A DNA stretch of 24,247 nucleotides from Lenisia limosa (taxonomy: Eukaryota > Breviatea). Position 1 is the first letter of the stretch. The number at the start of each line of letters is the position of its first letter. Made by a program: the position numbers and the translations under genes. Location: NCBI GenBank assembly GCA_001655205.1, contig LPNZ01007215.1, forward strand, positions 1 to 24,247, given 5' to 3'. Positions 8,501 to 18,954 of the stretch are shown here, in pieces. The notes under the pieces were generated by a model, which was given only the letters and a program-made list of their open reading frames with translations, was not told the origin of the DNA and searched no databases.

Positions 8501-11500
8501 CAACACAAGCTTGAAGGCCGCGCTACATATTATCAGAAACAACAAACAATTCTCTGAAAGGTGCAAGATCGAAAGATCAAAATATTCAGAGGAAAGAGCA
8601 CTACTATTATCGCCCCTCACTGCGATTGTGAGAGCGCCAAAAGCCGCAAAAGAGGCAGGCCCACTCTAATACAAAGCTCGGTTGTGAGGGGAGGATTGGA
8701 ACCAGTCTACATTGCCAGTGTCNNNNNNNNNNNNNNNNNNNNNNNNNNNNNNNNNNNNNNNNNNNNNNNNNNNNNNNNNNATAACTATTGATAAAGTTGT
8801 TCAAAAGAAACATAATACACGTCATTATACACGCTTTTTCGTTATTAACCCAAACCTCGATAAATGCTAAGTCGCCAAGGAACTCTACTGCCGCCTAAGA
8901 TGATAAGAAGGAATGAGAATAGGGTCACGGAAATCAAATAATTACATACAATCTGATCAGAATAACCATCATTATAAGAACCAAAATGAAGACAAGATAA
9001 CTATCACACAAATTCCAACCTGGAACGCTGCCAAAGTGTCGATGATGCTGAAGTCCGCATAGTTTGCTGCCTTCGTGTCCATTTTCGACGCAGTGATCGC
9101 CTGTATCAATAAGAACCATTCAGACTGAAGGGTTACTAAGTTCAACCAAAGGAATGTGACTCAGACCCCCCCCCCCCNNNNNNNNNNNNNNNNNNNNNNN
9201 NNNNNNNNNNNNNNNNNNNNNNNNNNNNNNNNNNNNNNNNNNNNNNNNNNNNNNNNNNNNNNNNNNNNNNNNNNNNNNNNNNNNNNNNNNNNNNNNNNNN
9301 NNNNNNNNNNNNNNNNNNNNNNNNNNNNNNNNNNNNNNNNNNNNNNNNNNNNNNNNNNNNNNNNNNNNNNNNNNNNNNNNNNNNNNNNNNNNNNNNNNNC
9401 TGCATTTTGGACTTGAGACTATGAGATTCAGAACTTCAGAAATCAGAACGTTACTTGTTGACAGGTATTATTAGTATTCTTATTTCAACCTTTTACACGC
9501 TGTGACAGCTTCAGCCCCCCCAACCTGTCAACAAGTGTAGTGGGCCGTGGACCTTCGGGCAGGTCTTCCCACAACGAATTCACCTGAGGTAAGAAGAGGA
9601 AAAACGGCTTATGAAAGACAGTGGTCACTTCGAAAAATCAAAGGATATTTTACAAATTCATTTCATGTTGTCAAGAGAACCTCCAAACTTCAACACTTAC
9701 CTGCACCGCTAACTCCAGTATTTCCTTAACATCCATTCCGGGTTCTGACCGCCACTGTCTCATCATGATCATGAGATCCTCATGGAAGGACTCGAGGTAA
9801 ACAGGCCGGATAATGCGGAGAAGAGATATGTCACATACTGAAAAATGAAGAAGCAAAACGACATCGATAGTGGCGCATTTCAAAGACTTCCTTGACCAAG
9901 TGGTGTATGGCGAGTGGCGCATTTCAATGACTTACTTGACCAAGTGGTGTATGGCGTATAAATAAAACAATTTAGCTTTCAGATTGTACCAGCTTACACG
10001 AACGGAATACAGGGCTGAGTTCGGCTTCTATTTCAGTCTCATGCTCCAAGAAAGAGATCAGGACACGGGCTTCTGTTGGCGTGATCGCTCCCAGGGGATT
10101 GTTTACTTGCGTATCAGGCTGGAGTGTGGTTAGTGGCTGAAATGGCTTTGAATACGAGACATTCTCTCCTAAATGCAACCCAAACGCTTTTGGAAACATC
10201 AATAAATAATGGAATGCGACAGTGAGCTTCGTCTCTATATGGGACAGAACCACATACCATCATTGAGGCAGCAAGCAGCTTAATGCGTTGGTATCTTGAG
10301 TAGGCAGCTGACGTGAGGATTGTCATTAGGGCGGCAACCAACGCGTCGTGAGCACGGGGCTGGAGGTCTACGGTCCCCGGGCTGGGTGTTAGACTGACCA
10401 AACAGATATAATGCCTCGGAGGGGAAGTACTGAGGATCTGACCCAAATCTTGATTTTGGTGTTCAGATTAGAATATGTTGGCTCAGGAGACAAGAATCTA
10501 ATTTGTCGAAAGGAGTTAACGCCAACACCTCAACAACACAGCATGGCATGGTTTTTCTGATCAAAGAGGCATAGTTTCCAATACCTACCCAGTACTGAGA
10601 CGAGCGAGCGCGCGTTTACGTGCCTCTGGAAGTGGCGCCCCCTGTAAGTTCAGTTCAGTTCAGTTCAGTTCAGTTGGAATTGAAATTTGAAACGCATATG
10701 TTTTTTTTGCGGATATTAAAGCTGTCAAATCAATTCAAATTTGTTCCCCATCACATTCAGTGTTACATTCAAGAGAAAATATAACATGCAAACCTGGGGG
10801 TTTTCTTCGCCATGTCGAGCGGGGTTGGCAGGGTGAGACATCCACATGTCCTCCAACTAAAACCGGTAAAAAGGCTTAACTATTTGATGAATAAGTGTCT
10901 CTACAAAAATGCAATACAGAAGATGAAATAAATACTGTGCCCATTAACCTTCTGGTAAATTAAATACGATATTCCAACCCACAGCAAAAGTGGACTTGAC
11001 AACATTTAGTGTATCTGCCAGGCTCTCTTGATCAGAAGACTCGCGATAGAAGTGCTACAGAATAAGAATTGTCTCTAAAATGGGGGTGACACTGCGGAGA
11101 CAACCACCATACGCGGTAGTTTTTCACATGTGCAATAGACTCGATTTTTGCAGTTTCAATAGCTTCGGTAATTACAGTAGCCTCCAATCGAGATACCGGC
11201 ACACCCCTGTGGTTTGATCAAATGCGACGCAATCCCTGATACTCAATTCGGGGCCATTCAACTTAATAATACACCGACCCTCCTTTCAGACAAGAGAATC
11301 CCAATAAATATCGATCATACTTCAACCATTCTAAACGCATACCGAACAGTCAGCGTAGACGTCAACTCCTTTTCTGCGGTTTTGATGTTTTGGAAATGCT
11401 CACTCGTGTTATTGAATTCACTCGATAGTGTTTCTGCGAGGTCAAAGCACAAATTTAAGTATATAACCACGACACCCAATTTGTCACGTTGATATGGTAA

Positions 11501-13939
11501 CATTGAATCTTTTACCCCCAGACTGAGCCAGAGCGCTTGGGCCATACCCCGTCTGAGGCCAAGGAATTGTTCCATCTCAAGAGAGATCCATCCAAGTACT
11601 CCTTTTGCCTGTGGGATGTGAGTAATACATGCATGAGTGGTTGTTTTGCTGAGCAAGAAAAATTCAATGAATAAAGACAAGTCCTTGAGAATATTTTCCC
11701 CTCACCTTCGCAAGAGCGGGTGGTCCTGCCATTCTCATTGATGTGCTTTCCTATACGATGAATGTTACGGCGGCTTTTATCGTTTGAGCATGAAAAGAAC
11801 CCCCACTATCTGAAGGTACAATCAAATTAATATGGCATTGAAGAGTGTTCGTTTGACACTTTAGCCCAATTCAACTATTCTGTAGCGTTTATGCATCAAT
11901 TTGCCAGGCATTAATTATCAAACTCAAGAAGCCATACCAATCACCAGCCCCATACATTGGAACCAATTGCTTTAGCAGCTTCTCGTCCTGTAATACGGAG
12001 GACTTCGCTGAAAATGGCCTTGAAATCCGGGGGTTTGGAAGAACTTTCATCGGTACTACATCTNNNNNNNNNNNNNNNNNNNNNNNNNNNNNNNNNNNNN
12101 NNNNNNNNNNNNNNNNNNNNNNNNNNNNNNNNNNNNNATATATATACATATAAAAAGCTAAATGGATAGCATAACTCAATGCATTGGAGTAAATTTAAGA
12201 GTGATTACATTTTGAGTTTTTTTATTTTTAGACACCGGTTTTTCAAGCATAAAAGCAAATGAGGGTGCAAGCGGGATAGTAATAACCGGACCCTGCTTAC
12301 CCCAAATCTTGCATAGCTTCTCCGACAGTCATGATCTCGTGCTTTTGCCAAATGTGGTAATCCGCCTAAAGTGATAAGATTCCTAAAAACAATCTGGAAC
12401 CTGTGCCTCGTTGAATAAGTACATTAAATAGCATCTTGATAGGTTTGGCCGATTTACTTCATGATGGATTACAAGGTATTAACCACAAGACTGACTAGTA
12501 CAGCATCCCACCTCCTTAGCGAAAGAACCTTCGGGATAAAGCGGATGATCTTGCCAATTAAGCCGCCATGAGAGGTGGACGCCAATAATCTGAACGGTCA
12601 CCGCGAGAAAGAATGAGCGAATGAACAAGGGCAAAGGATTTCCTTCTCCGGTGAGATGTCTCGGGGAGCCCCTTGAGATAATTCTCAGCAACACCGCCAA
12701 ACTCTTTTTCTTGCCTGTACGTCTGAAGCCATAACAGCAACAATGGGATCTTCCCCTGACGCTTCTTCTAACACACTGCAATGGTAAGTTTAGTATTTGC
12801 TAAGTACTCTTCGCCGATATTAATAGGAACTATCATTAACTACATTTTAATCACTCTGATGAATAACATGATCTTATTATTCCACACTCTCCAGACCTCT
12901 CTATTATGTTAGCATCTACACCGGGCTCTTGGCATCTGTTGGCATACTGCAGGGTCACGGCGCTGATAAGTGCCCAAATGTTGAGATCTTCTGATCGTTT
13001 TGGCTAGAGCTGTGAAAGCACGATGTACAATTCTGCAAATGTGACACATTACAGACATACACAATTGTTGGAGGTGACACATTAATAGTTGGAGGAAGTA
13101 TATTATGAAACACTGCATTTTAAAACCAATATTCGAGCATCAACCCCAATGATTGTTGAACAGAGCTGAGATATATGGTTGATTATGATTTGTGAAAGCT
13201 CATACAGTTATCTCCAATTTATTTAGAGAATTAAAAGAGTCTCACCTGTCTGAGCGGAACTGTTGACGCGTTTTCGGGAGAGAATAGCACCTAGAGAAAT
13301 GACACCGTAGCATCTAACGCCAAGAACTCAACTCGCCAATCGATAAAGAATAAAACAAGCAGCACCCGTCCCAAACAGTCAGCTTAACTTTCTGTCTTCA
13401 TGGTGTATTGTTTTGTGAATATAAGGAAAACAACCAAGGGCATACCGACCCTCTCTCTGGCAGGATGGATCCTCTCGAAGGCTGTAGCCGTACCCCGAGG
13501 GTTTGCTTCATATGCGGCAAGTGGCCTTTGACAACGTCCCAATAGTCGTCATCCTGCTCTCCCCGCTTGCGCTCAGTTTCCTGAATGCTGAGATCGAAGA
13601 CTTTACATAGCCAATAAAAGTCCATTTTATTAATGTACCTATAGTATTGTGTTCAGTTACTACGTTTTGAATTGCTGTTGGAGTGAAGGATATTATGGAT
13701 TATATGTACGACAGATGCTTCTTCCTACCTTCGGTCTTGTTCTAGGCTGCTTATCCAGCACAAGATCCACAACTGAAGCCATATCAGCAGCTCTCTGCGT
13801 GTTTTTGGCCCATCTAAAAGCTTAACGCTGAAAGGAAATCATCTGATCAAGATAACCAATCTGCAGAGTAGAGAGATCACAAGGGGACCACAAAATAAAA
13901 GACTCACCTTGTGGCATTCTTCTTTCCTTTCCTAGGCAT
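5578..13939 (-). CDS. Very large multi-exon gene, helix-rich protein of about 1000 aa, family not recognised
   Basis: About 36 minus-strand exons: 13908-13939, 13729-13813, 13446-13580, 13246-13290, 12888-13003, 12721-12775, 12627-12671, 12512-12589, 12301-12365, 11956-12055, 11706-11750, 11548-11608, 11343-11433, 11113-11206, 10968-11054, 10794-10856, 10258-10359, 9998-10118, 9701-9837, 9525-9583, [gap], 9020-9100, 8856-8894, [gap], 8621-8665, 8431-8522, 8190-8269, [gap], 7601-7926, 7352-7443, 7116-7223, 6767-6803, 6519-6617, 6409-6429, 6279-6343, 6053-6114, [gap], 5772-5871, 5682-5736, 5578-5590. Codon phase closes at every junction not hidden by a gap, strong evidence for one gene. It starts at MPRKGKKNATR (13939). 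The N-terminus is basic; most of the rest is amphipathic helix (DALVAALMTILTSAAY; LRRETLSSEFNN; LWDVVVESSISVLLGL), with a charged segment DPKKAAKITAKAEALRLKS and a CPRCG pair near 7355. HEAT-like or MUN-like helical folding is conceivable but not shown. I could not name the family or function. The end is uncertain (see finding). Confidence 0.75.
9453..9536. repeat. 13-bp perfect inverted repeat across a 5' splice site
   Basis: ACTTGTTGACAGG (9453-9465) and CCTGTCAACAAGT (9524-9536) are exact inverse complements 58 bp apart. On the minus strand the first arm is the last 12 nt of the exon ending at 9525 plus the first base of its gttggg donor; the second arm lies in the following intron. Confidence 0.75.
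9869..9956. repeat. 44-bp tandem duplication in an intron
   Basis: Two direct copies (9869-9912 and 9913-9956) of agtggcgcatttcaa..gacc..tggtgtatggcg differ at only a few positions. They lie in the intron between exons 9998-10118 and 9701-9837 of the large gene, close to the donor. Confidence 0.8.
10360..10793. repeat. Longest clear intron of the large gene, with an AGTTC microsatellite
   Basis: The intron between exons 10794-10856 and 10258-10359 holds about six copies of AGTTC (10647-10675), directly preceded by a GC-rich block (acgagcgagcgcgcg and tggcgccccctg, 10597-10643). GC-rich blocks of this sort beside a short tandem repeat are often the tail of a short interspersed element, but no end or target duplication was identified. 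Confidence 0.55.
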
Positions 13940-14919
13940 TGTACCTTTAAAGGAAGAGAGAAGGTCACCTAATGAAAAGAGGAATAGGAATAAACACAGC
14001 CAGATAGAACCACGAAACTTTCTGAATTTATTGATCTTCAATTAAAATATCAGCTAACAGAAAGGTTGAATAGCCAAGGAGGGGACACCAGTAAAAGATT
14101 TGCAACTCCCTCGAATCTTAATAGCCTTGGGTCCCGTGTTAATTAAAACTACAGATAAGAGGGAAAGAGGTTCCTCTTGTTTTGCGGTTTCTACAATCCA
14201 ATCAATCCGATCAATCGTCTGCCCCTCCATCAAACAAAGGTCCGGCGCCGGAAAATGGTTTTGGAGGTTATAGTTTAAAAATAATATAGAAAGTGAATAT
14301 AATAATAAACGTGTAATAAACTCTCTAATTCACTAATACAGCTTTGTAGAGAGCAAAACAAAAGGTATCAAGACTTCACCTCCTTTTAGGTAATTGGATT
14401 CTGTTTATCATCATTATCTGAAAACTGAAATTCAACAGTTTAACATTTGTTAAATTGTTAAATTGATATCATATGGTTCAAAAGTTGACATATAATAGAT
14501 ATGACAGTGTAAATACTTTTCCATATAAGGCGGTTTCCATGTTTCCATGTTTCCAACTTAAAAGATGTCAATTTCAATTTGACACCTTTTGAGATTCACC
14601 TTCAACAAAGATAATTTTAAAGTGTTTAACGTTTTAGAAGACACACGAGATATTGAAGAAAAATCGAAACAACAGCCAAAAGTAAGTTACTTATGCTGAA
14701 ACATTGACAACTTTTGGTAAACGGTCTAGACTCAACGATTCTGAGTTAACCGATTCATCAAAATTGGCAATCAAATTTCACTTTGTTCGAAAATACAATC
14801 AATATGAATAATATAACATACAGGTAATATTTCTCATTAATCTCACTTCATTTCATTATATATCACAAAAAGTCACAGTAACTGACGCTTCAGGGCACTT
14901 TCACAGTGATAAATCCACG
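13940..14919. promoter_or_regulatory. Shared upstream region of two divergent genes
   Basis: The large minus-strand gene starts at 13939 and the plus-strand ankyrin gene at about 14920, so this 980 bp probably holds both promoters. Visible here are a 58-codon ORF (14054-14230, listed separately), a perfect 10-bp GC palindrome CCGGCGCCGG near 14233-14242, three direct copies of gtttccat (14533-14555) and the imperfect palindrome tgtcaatttcaatttgaca near 14564. No convincing TATA box was seen. Confidence 0.4.
14054..14230 (-). CDS. Possible 58-aa ORF upstream of the large gene
   Basis: ATG at 14230 opens a frame of 58 codons ending in TAG at 14054. It begins MEGQTIDRIDWIVETAKQEE and continues with a hydrophobic run (LSLLSVVLI) and a basic part (KAIKIRGSCK). 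The composition is protein-like and unusually free of stops for this AT-rich spacer. It lies about 115 bp upstream of the large gene's start on the same strand, so it could be a separate small gene, a 5' exon or an upstream ORF. No donor was identified and no family recognised. Chance remains a serious alternative. Confidence 0.3.
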   Translation of the reverse strand: MEGQTIDRIDWIVETAKQEEPLSLLSVVLINTGPKAIKIRGSCKSFTGVPSLAIQPFC

Positions 14920-16586
14920 ATGGGTGAATTTGAGGTAAGTTACGGTCATATCAAAAAGTCCACTCAATTTACCCCACTGTTTACAGCATTTCTTAATAAA
15001 AAATTTCTGAAGAGCAAAATATCACTCTAGACCATCACAATTATGATTTTTCTCCAACCTTACTAATTTTGCAGCTTATTCAAACATGCAGAAGAGGGTC
15101 TACATGAGACAAGAATGGCAATTGAGAGTATTGCCAATGTAAATTTCAAATATACGGTATGGATTTCAATAATGCTGGTAAATCGTAACTGCTCAGGGCA
15201 ATGGATGGTCTCCAGTTCACTATTCCTGTAAAGCCGGCTCAATTGGAGTAATAAAGATTCTTCTTCAGTCCGGAGCAAACATTTTGATGAAAACAGCAAA
15301 GGTAAGAGTTGTTTTTCAGCACTATAGAGCCTAATGAACAACATAGGAAATTTCAGCCAATAACCAGCAATTTGGAATTGAACGGGTTTTTTTATTATAT
15401 TACATAACTTTATATCCTCATCCTCATTGAAATTAGGGAGAAACATGTCTTCACATTGCAATCTACCGTAAATTCTACAAACTAGTAGAGTGGCTGTTGT
15501 CAATTAATTAAATCCTGATCCATGAATTAGACCTATTGGTACGTACCAAATTGTTTCTTAACTTCCGATTTTTCATTTAAATTTTTAGAATAACTCCACT
15601 GCATGCTGCATCTTCTGTTGGTCATTATCTATTGGTTGTGTTACTGCTCTCTGAAGGATCTTCCGTCATCACAACAAACAAACAGGTTAGAGTTTTTCAG
15701 GATAAGTGGATAAGAGTACCTGGATATACCTCGCATATGTTAACAGTTATAGAGTATATTCAGTTGTGACTGATCTTCTAGGGCAAGACCCCTTCAAATT
15801 GCATCCAAGCTTGGAAGCCAAAACGTTGTTGATGTTCTTACGCGATTTGTAGGCTGTTTCAAACTATTCAACAAATTCGGTACAAAGTATTCAATCTGCG
15901 TTTTCTAAATATTTTAGATCAAATATCCTGTACATTTTGCCTGTGAACACGGAGGAAATAAGCTACAAACTCAATACATCAAAAACAAAAACATGCTAAA
16001 AATGGTTGATAAAAATGTAAGGATAAAAGGCTTATTTGATCATGAAAAATAACAATATAGGGTATAGAAGCTGGGGATTTGATTTTGCCTCAAGACCTTG
16101 AGTATCTCAAAGAAAACCCTCTTTTGAACGTAAGAGATGAAACACTGTCTTTTACAATATCACCGCTCATTTTGACACTATTTTAAGTACAACAACTCAA
16201 AACAATAGGAGGACCCCCAAAAAACAGTTATTGTTCCGAAGATATTGAGGATGATAACGAAGAAGATTACAAGAAGGGATATAAGGGAAATAATGATTGC
16301 AGTGAACCGATAGTTGAAAAAATGTCATTAAAACCAAAGGATGGAGGTTACCAGAAAGTCAGTGTTTTATCAGTTGGCTCCGATGACACATTTTGCCGGT
16401 TCAACTCAAAAGTGAGTATTGTAGAGTTATTTGAAAGATATGGAATGCTTGGGTTTCCCAATTTCAAGTATCAGACATTTTAGACGTTTCATTTTATGAT
16501 TTAACAGAAAGTCCACTCTGTCTTTGGGCATCAACTCTATTGTAGTATGCCCCTTCAAGTTGCAAAAGTAAGCCTCTGTTTATAAA
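14920..16586 (+). pseudogene. Ankyrin-repeat gene, probably decaying
   Basis: Plus-strand exons: 15075-15140 (LFKHAEEGLHETRMAIES..), 15221-15300 (GNGWSPVHYSCKAGSIGVIK..), 15437-15511 (GETCLHIAIYRKFYKLVEWL..), 15589-15685 (ITPLHAASSVGHYLLVVLLL..), 15782-15848 (RPLQIASKLGSQNVVDVLTR), 15918-16016 (KYPVHFACEHGG..), 16061-16129, 16188-16411 (acidic, EDIEDDNEEDYKKGYK) and 16508-16567. The G-x-TPLHxA motif and the one-repeat-per-exon layout identify ankyrin repeats, protein-binding helical hairpins. Several features argue for decay: an in-frame TAA at 15509 inside a repeat; a GKTP-to-QIAS junction at 15782-15800 that fits the ankyrin consensus only with a frameshift; and phase conflicts entering 15075, 15589 and 16188. 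The proposed ATG (14920, MGEFE, donor gtaagt) also does not join in phase. Assembly indels or missed exons are alternatives. The final frame can run to TAA at 16584. Confidence 0.55.
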
Positions 16587-16795
16587 TTGGTCATACTGGC
16601 ACTTCGCCATTCGTCTTAAAACAGAGTGGCGAAAGAATTGAGTAGAAAACAAGTCCTAATTGTAAGACTTACGTAGTGTTATAGACACAAATTGCCATTG
16701 AGTAGGGTCCAATTGAATAGAATATACCAATTATAGACTATATAATATGTATATATGGTACATGTAATATATGGTACAGTGTATATTCAATTCTA
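16587..16795. other. Spacer between two tail-to-tail genes
   Basis: This stretch separates the 3' ends of the ankyrin gene (plus) and the kinase-like gene (minus). It contains a small inverted repeat (ttcgcca..tggcgaa, near 16602-16632) and an AT-rich block (16709-16806) with imperfect inverted pieces of gaatagaatatac. No exon was found. Confidence 0.4.
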
Positions 16796-18675
16796 TTATG
16801 GTCTATTGTTCATACCAAGAGAATAAATGTCGCACTTTGCAATGTGTTCAATTTGGAAGTTTCCAGATATAATCTACCAGGTCAGTTCATTCAGAGTCAA
16901 ATATATCTTAGAACAGTTTCAAAACATCAACAAAATTTTCTCGGTTGTACTTGGCCAGTATAGATTCAAAACAACTCAAACCTCAGGGGGCATGAAGGCA
17001 GGTGTACCAAATTGCCAAGAGATCCTGTCGTGAAACACTCTTGAAGGTTTTGAATTTGTTCATCTAAAGTTGAGAATTGAACAAACATATATTAATATTA
17101 GGGCGATTAAATTATTGATTGATTTTCAAATTTTGATTTTTAATTTTTCAAAAAAATTGGAAACTGGTCAAGTTTTCAAATTTTGGAATTTTGAAATTTG
17201 CAAAATTTGAAATTATAATTTCCTATGAACGAGTATGAGGATCATGTCTATGAAGTTAATGAGGCCTATGGGCGTGGAAAGAGAGGAAGAAGAGGAAAAA
17301 TATGTGCCTCAAGTGGTGATTGGTTTGTCAGCCTATCTTGCTGGTTTTATCTAATATTACACAAATAATGAAGAAGTAAAAGGTCTTGGGGAGCCACTGT
17401 TTCCACAACCATCACCATGATAGTTAAAAATGTTTGCAACATCATCCATTATTCAATTTATCCTTTTATTAATTCTCTATACTTTTTCACTAAAAGAATC
17501 AAAGATAACATCAAAATTCAAAAATTGAAAAACCTTAATTAAATCCCTTGAAAAAAAAAAAAAAAATTNNNNNNNNNNNNNNNNNNNNNNNNNNNNNNNN
17601 NNNNNNNNNNNNNNNNNNNNNNNNNNNNNNNNNNNNNNAATTTAATCGCCCTATTTAATTTTTAAACTAAATTCATCTTATTCTGCTGAATACGCAATTA
17701 TCCTTGCATTTAGGTTCTCCAACTACAGTCCTATACTCACTTTACTCGTTCCAAAATAAGTCAGTTTGAAGTAGCCGTTGTGGTCCACCACAATGTTTTG
17801 GGGCTGTGGTGTCAAAATCAATAAATGACACAAAATAGTTACTCATCTTGAATAGATTGTTATATAATTGATACAATTGGGCAAGAGAATATAAATACGC
17901 GTGGCTGACTTTTATCGACAAAATAACATATTTACATGTCTCGCTATTTCAATGTGACAAGAACACATAATATCAGTTTTCCTTATTCAGGACTCACCTT
18001 GATGTCACAATGATAGATAGCCAGGGAGTGAAGGTGCTGAACCGCTTCAGCCAAATCAATACAATCCTGGATACGGGTCTCCATTAAAGACACTATATGT
18101 TCTTCGTAGACACGGTCAAATAATGAACACTTGAATGTCAATAGGTAACGTTTTTACCTTTAAACGAGGGTATTCCAGAATTGTGTGTGACTCGGTTTTG
18201 AAATACCTACAAATTGAACAAATAATCCGAATTGAGAAACAATGAAGATTCTATTAATCCGTCATATTCTGCTAACAAGGGCACGGCCTATTATTTGATA
18301 AAAAAAACTTTTGTAGCAAGTCTAGAAGCATAGAGTCGTGTATGCAGCGATACACTTCTGAGCTCATCAAAACAATCTGGTTTAAAATGCCATATGTGTA
18401 ACTAGTGGTTGAATTTGCAAACCTTATGGACAACTCTTTCACCAGTAGATACTCTAATTCTGGCTTAAAGTGGCTCAGGATCTTCCTAAATTTTCAGATT
18501 ATACAAGAAGTCAATGGGTGAACATATTTAGTATACAATGGGAAAACACAGAGAATGATAATATATATGTAGCACAATATGGTATTTTGCTCGTGAGTGT
18601 GCTACTTACTTGATATTTATAACTGAGAATAACTGAAGGGTCATAATCGGGGTCAAGGCTCTGAACAGTAGCCAT
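16796..18675 (-). CDS. Protein-kinase-like gene, probable pseudokinase (YFG, N-lobe missing)
   Basis: Minus-strand exons: 18610-18675 (MATVQSLDPDYDPSV.., donor gtaagt), 18424-18482, 18158-18206, a possible 16-nt micro-exon 18114-18129, 17998-18092, 17741-17803, 16982-17024 and 16816-16873. Kinase landmarks appear in order: SLMETRI and LAEAVQHLHSLAIYHCDIK (catalytic loop, HCD with the Asp), PQNIVVDHNGYFKLTYFGTS (Asn present, but Tyr replaces the DFG Asp), FGTPAFMPPE (activation-segment end) and KCDIYSLG (αF Asp). There is no glycine loop or VAIK lysine in the N-terminal part. With no DFG Asp and no β3 Lys it should be catalytically dead by the usual rules. Reading past the last donor stops quickly (GMNNRP then TAA, near 16796), so the rest of the C-lobe appears lost. 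One junction (17741 to 17024) does not close in phase; a missing exon could lie inside the element-bearing intron. Confidence 0.6.
17101..17651. mobile_element. Non-autonomous TIR element (MITE-like), TA target site
   Basis: Perfect 13-bp terminal inverted repeats, GGGCGATTAAATT (17101-17113) and AATTTAATCGCCC (17639-17651), are flanked on both sides by TA (17099-17100 and 17652-17653), the target duplication expected of Tc1/mariner-type transposition. Subterminal DNA is very AT-rich with many aaattttg/caaaattt inversions, so it could fold back. About 550 bp including a gap (17569-17638). The only open frame inside (ATG near 17226, about 48 codons, beginning MNEYEDHVYEVNEAYGRG) is not a recognised transposase. 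The element sits in an intron of the kinase-like gene, between the YFG exon and the MPPE exon. Confidence 0.7.
18114..18129 (-). other. Possible 16-nt micro-exon of the kinase-like gene
   Basis: The flanking exons (18158-18206, ending in phase 0, and 17998-18092, starting in phase 1) do not join directly. A 16-nt piece bounded by attcaag and gtgtct reads CSLFD plus one base and would restore the phase, placing a short hydrophobic stretch near the hinge. It rests on phase arithmetic only. Confidence 0.3.
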
Positions 18676-18954
18676 GAACTATATTGTGATTGGAATGTTT
18701 TGATGACTTGCAATCAAATTGCTAACCTTTTTGTCAAGTCTCATCTCAGGATATGGGAAAGCAAGACGTTGTTACTACCAATTTTCAAAATCTCAACTAA
18801 CCAGGAGGCTGGGGGTGTTTGAACGTAACCATGAAACGTCGGTATTTTTAACAGAGTGTTTCAATTTGTTCAGTAAAGATGACTCTGACCTAACTTGATT
18901 TATAGTGTGAAGCAAGCATGTTACCTACTGAAGTATCATGCATCCAATATCTCA

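Noticed and set aside
15063-15503. 146-codon minus-strand open frame
   Set aside because: It lies antisense to clear ankyrin exons at 15075-15300 and 15437-15511; a shadow.
16709-16806. Second MITE at the 3' end of the kinase-like gene
   Set aside because: The inverted segments are imperfect and not colinear; no clean termini or target duplication.
16827-17033. 68-codon plus-strand frame
   Set aside because: It is antisense to the FGTPAFMPPE and KCDIYSLG kinase exons.
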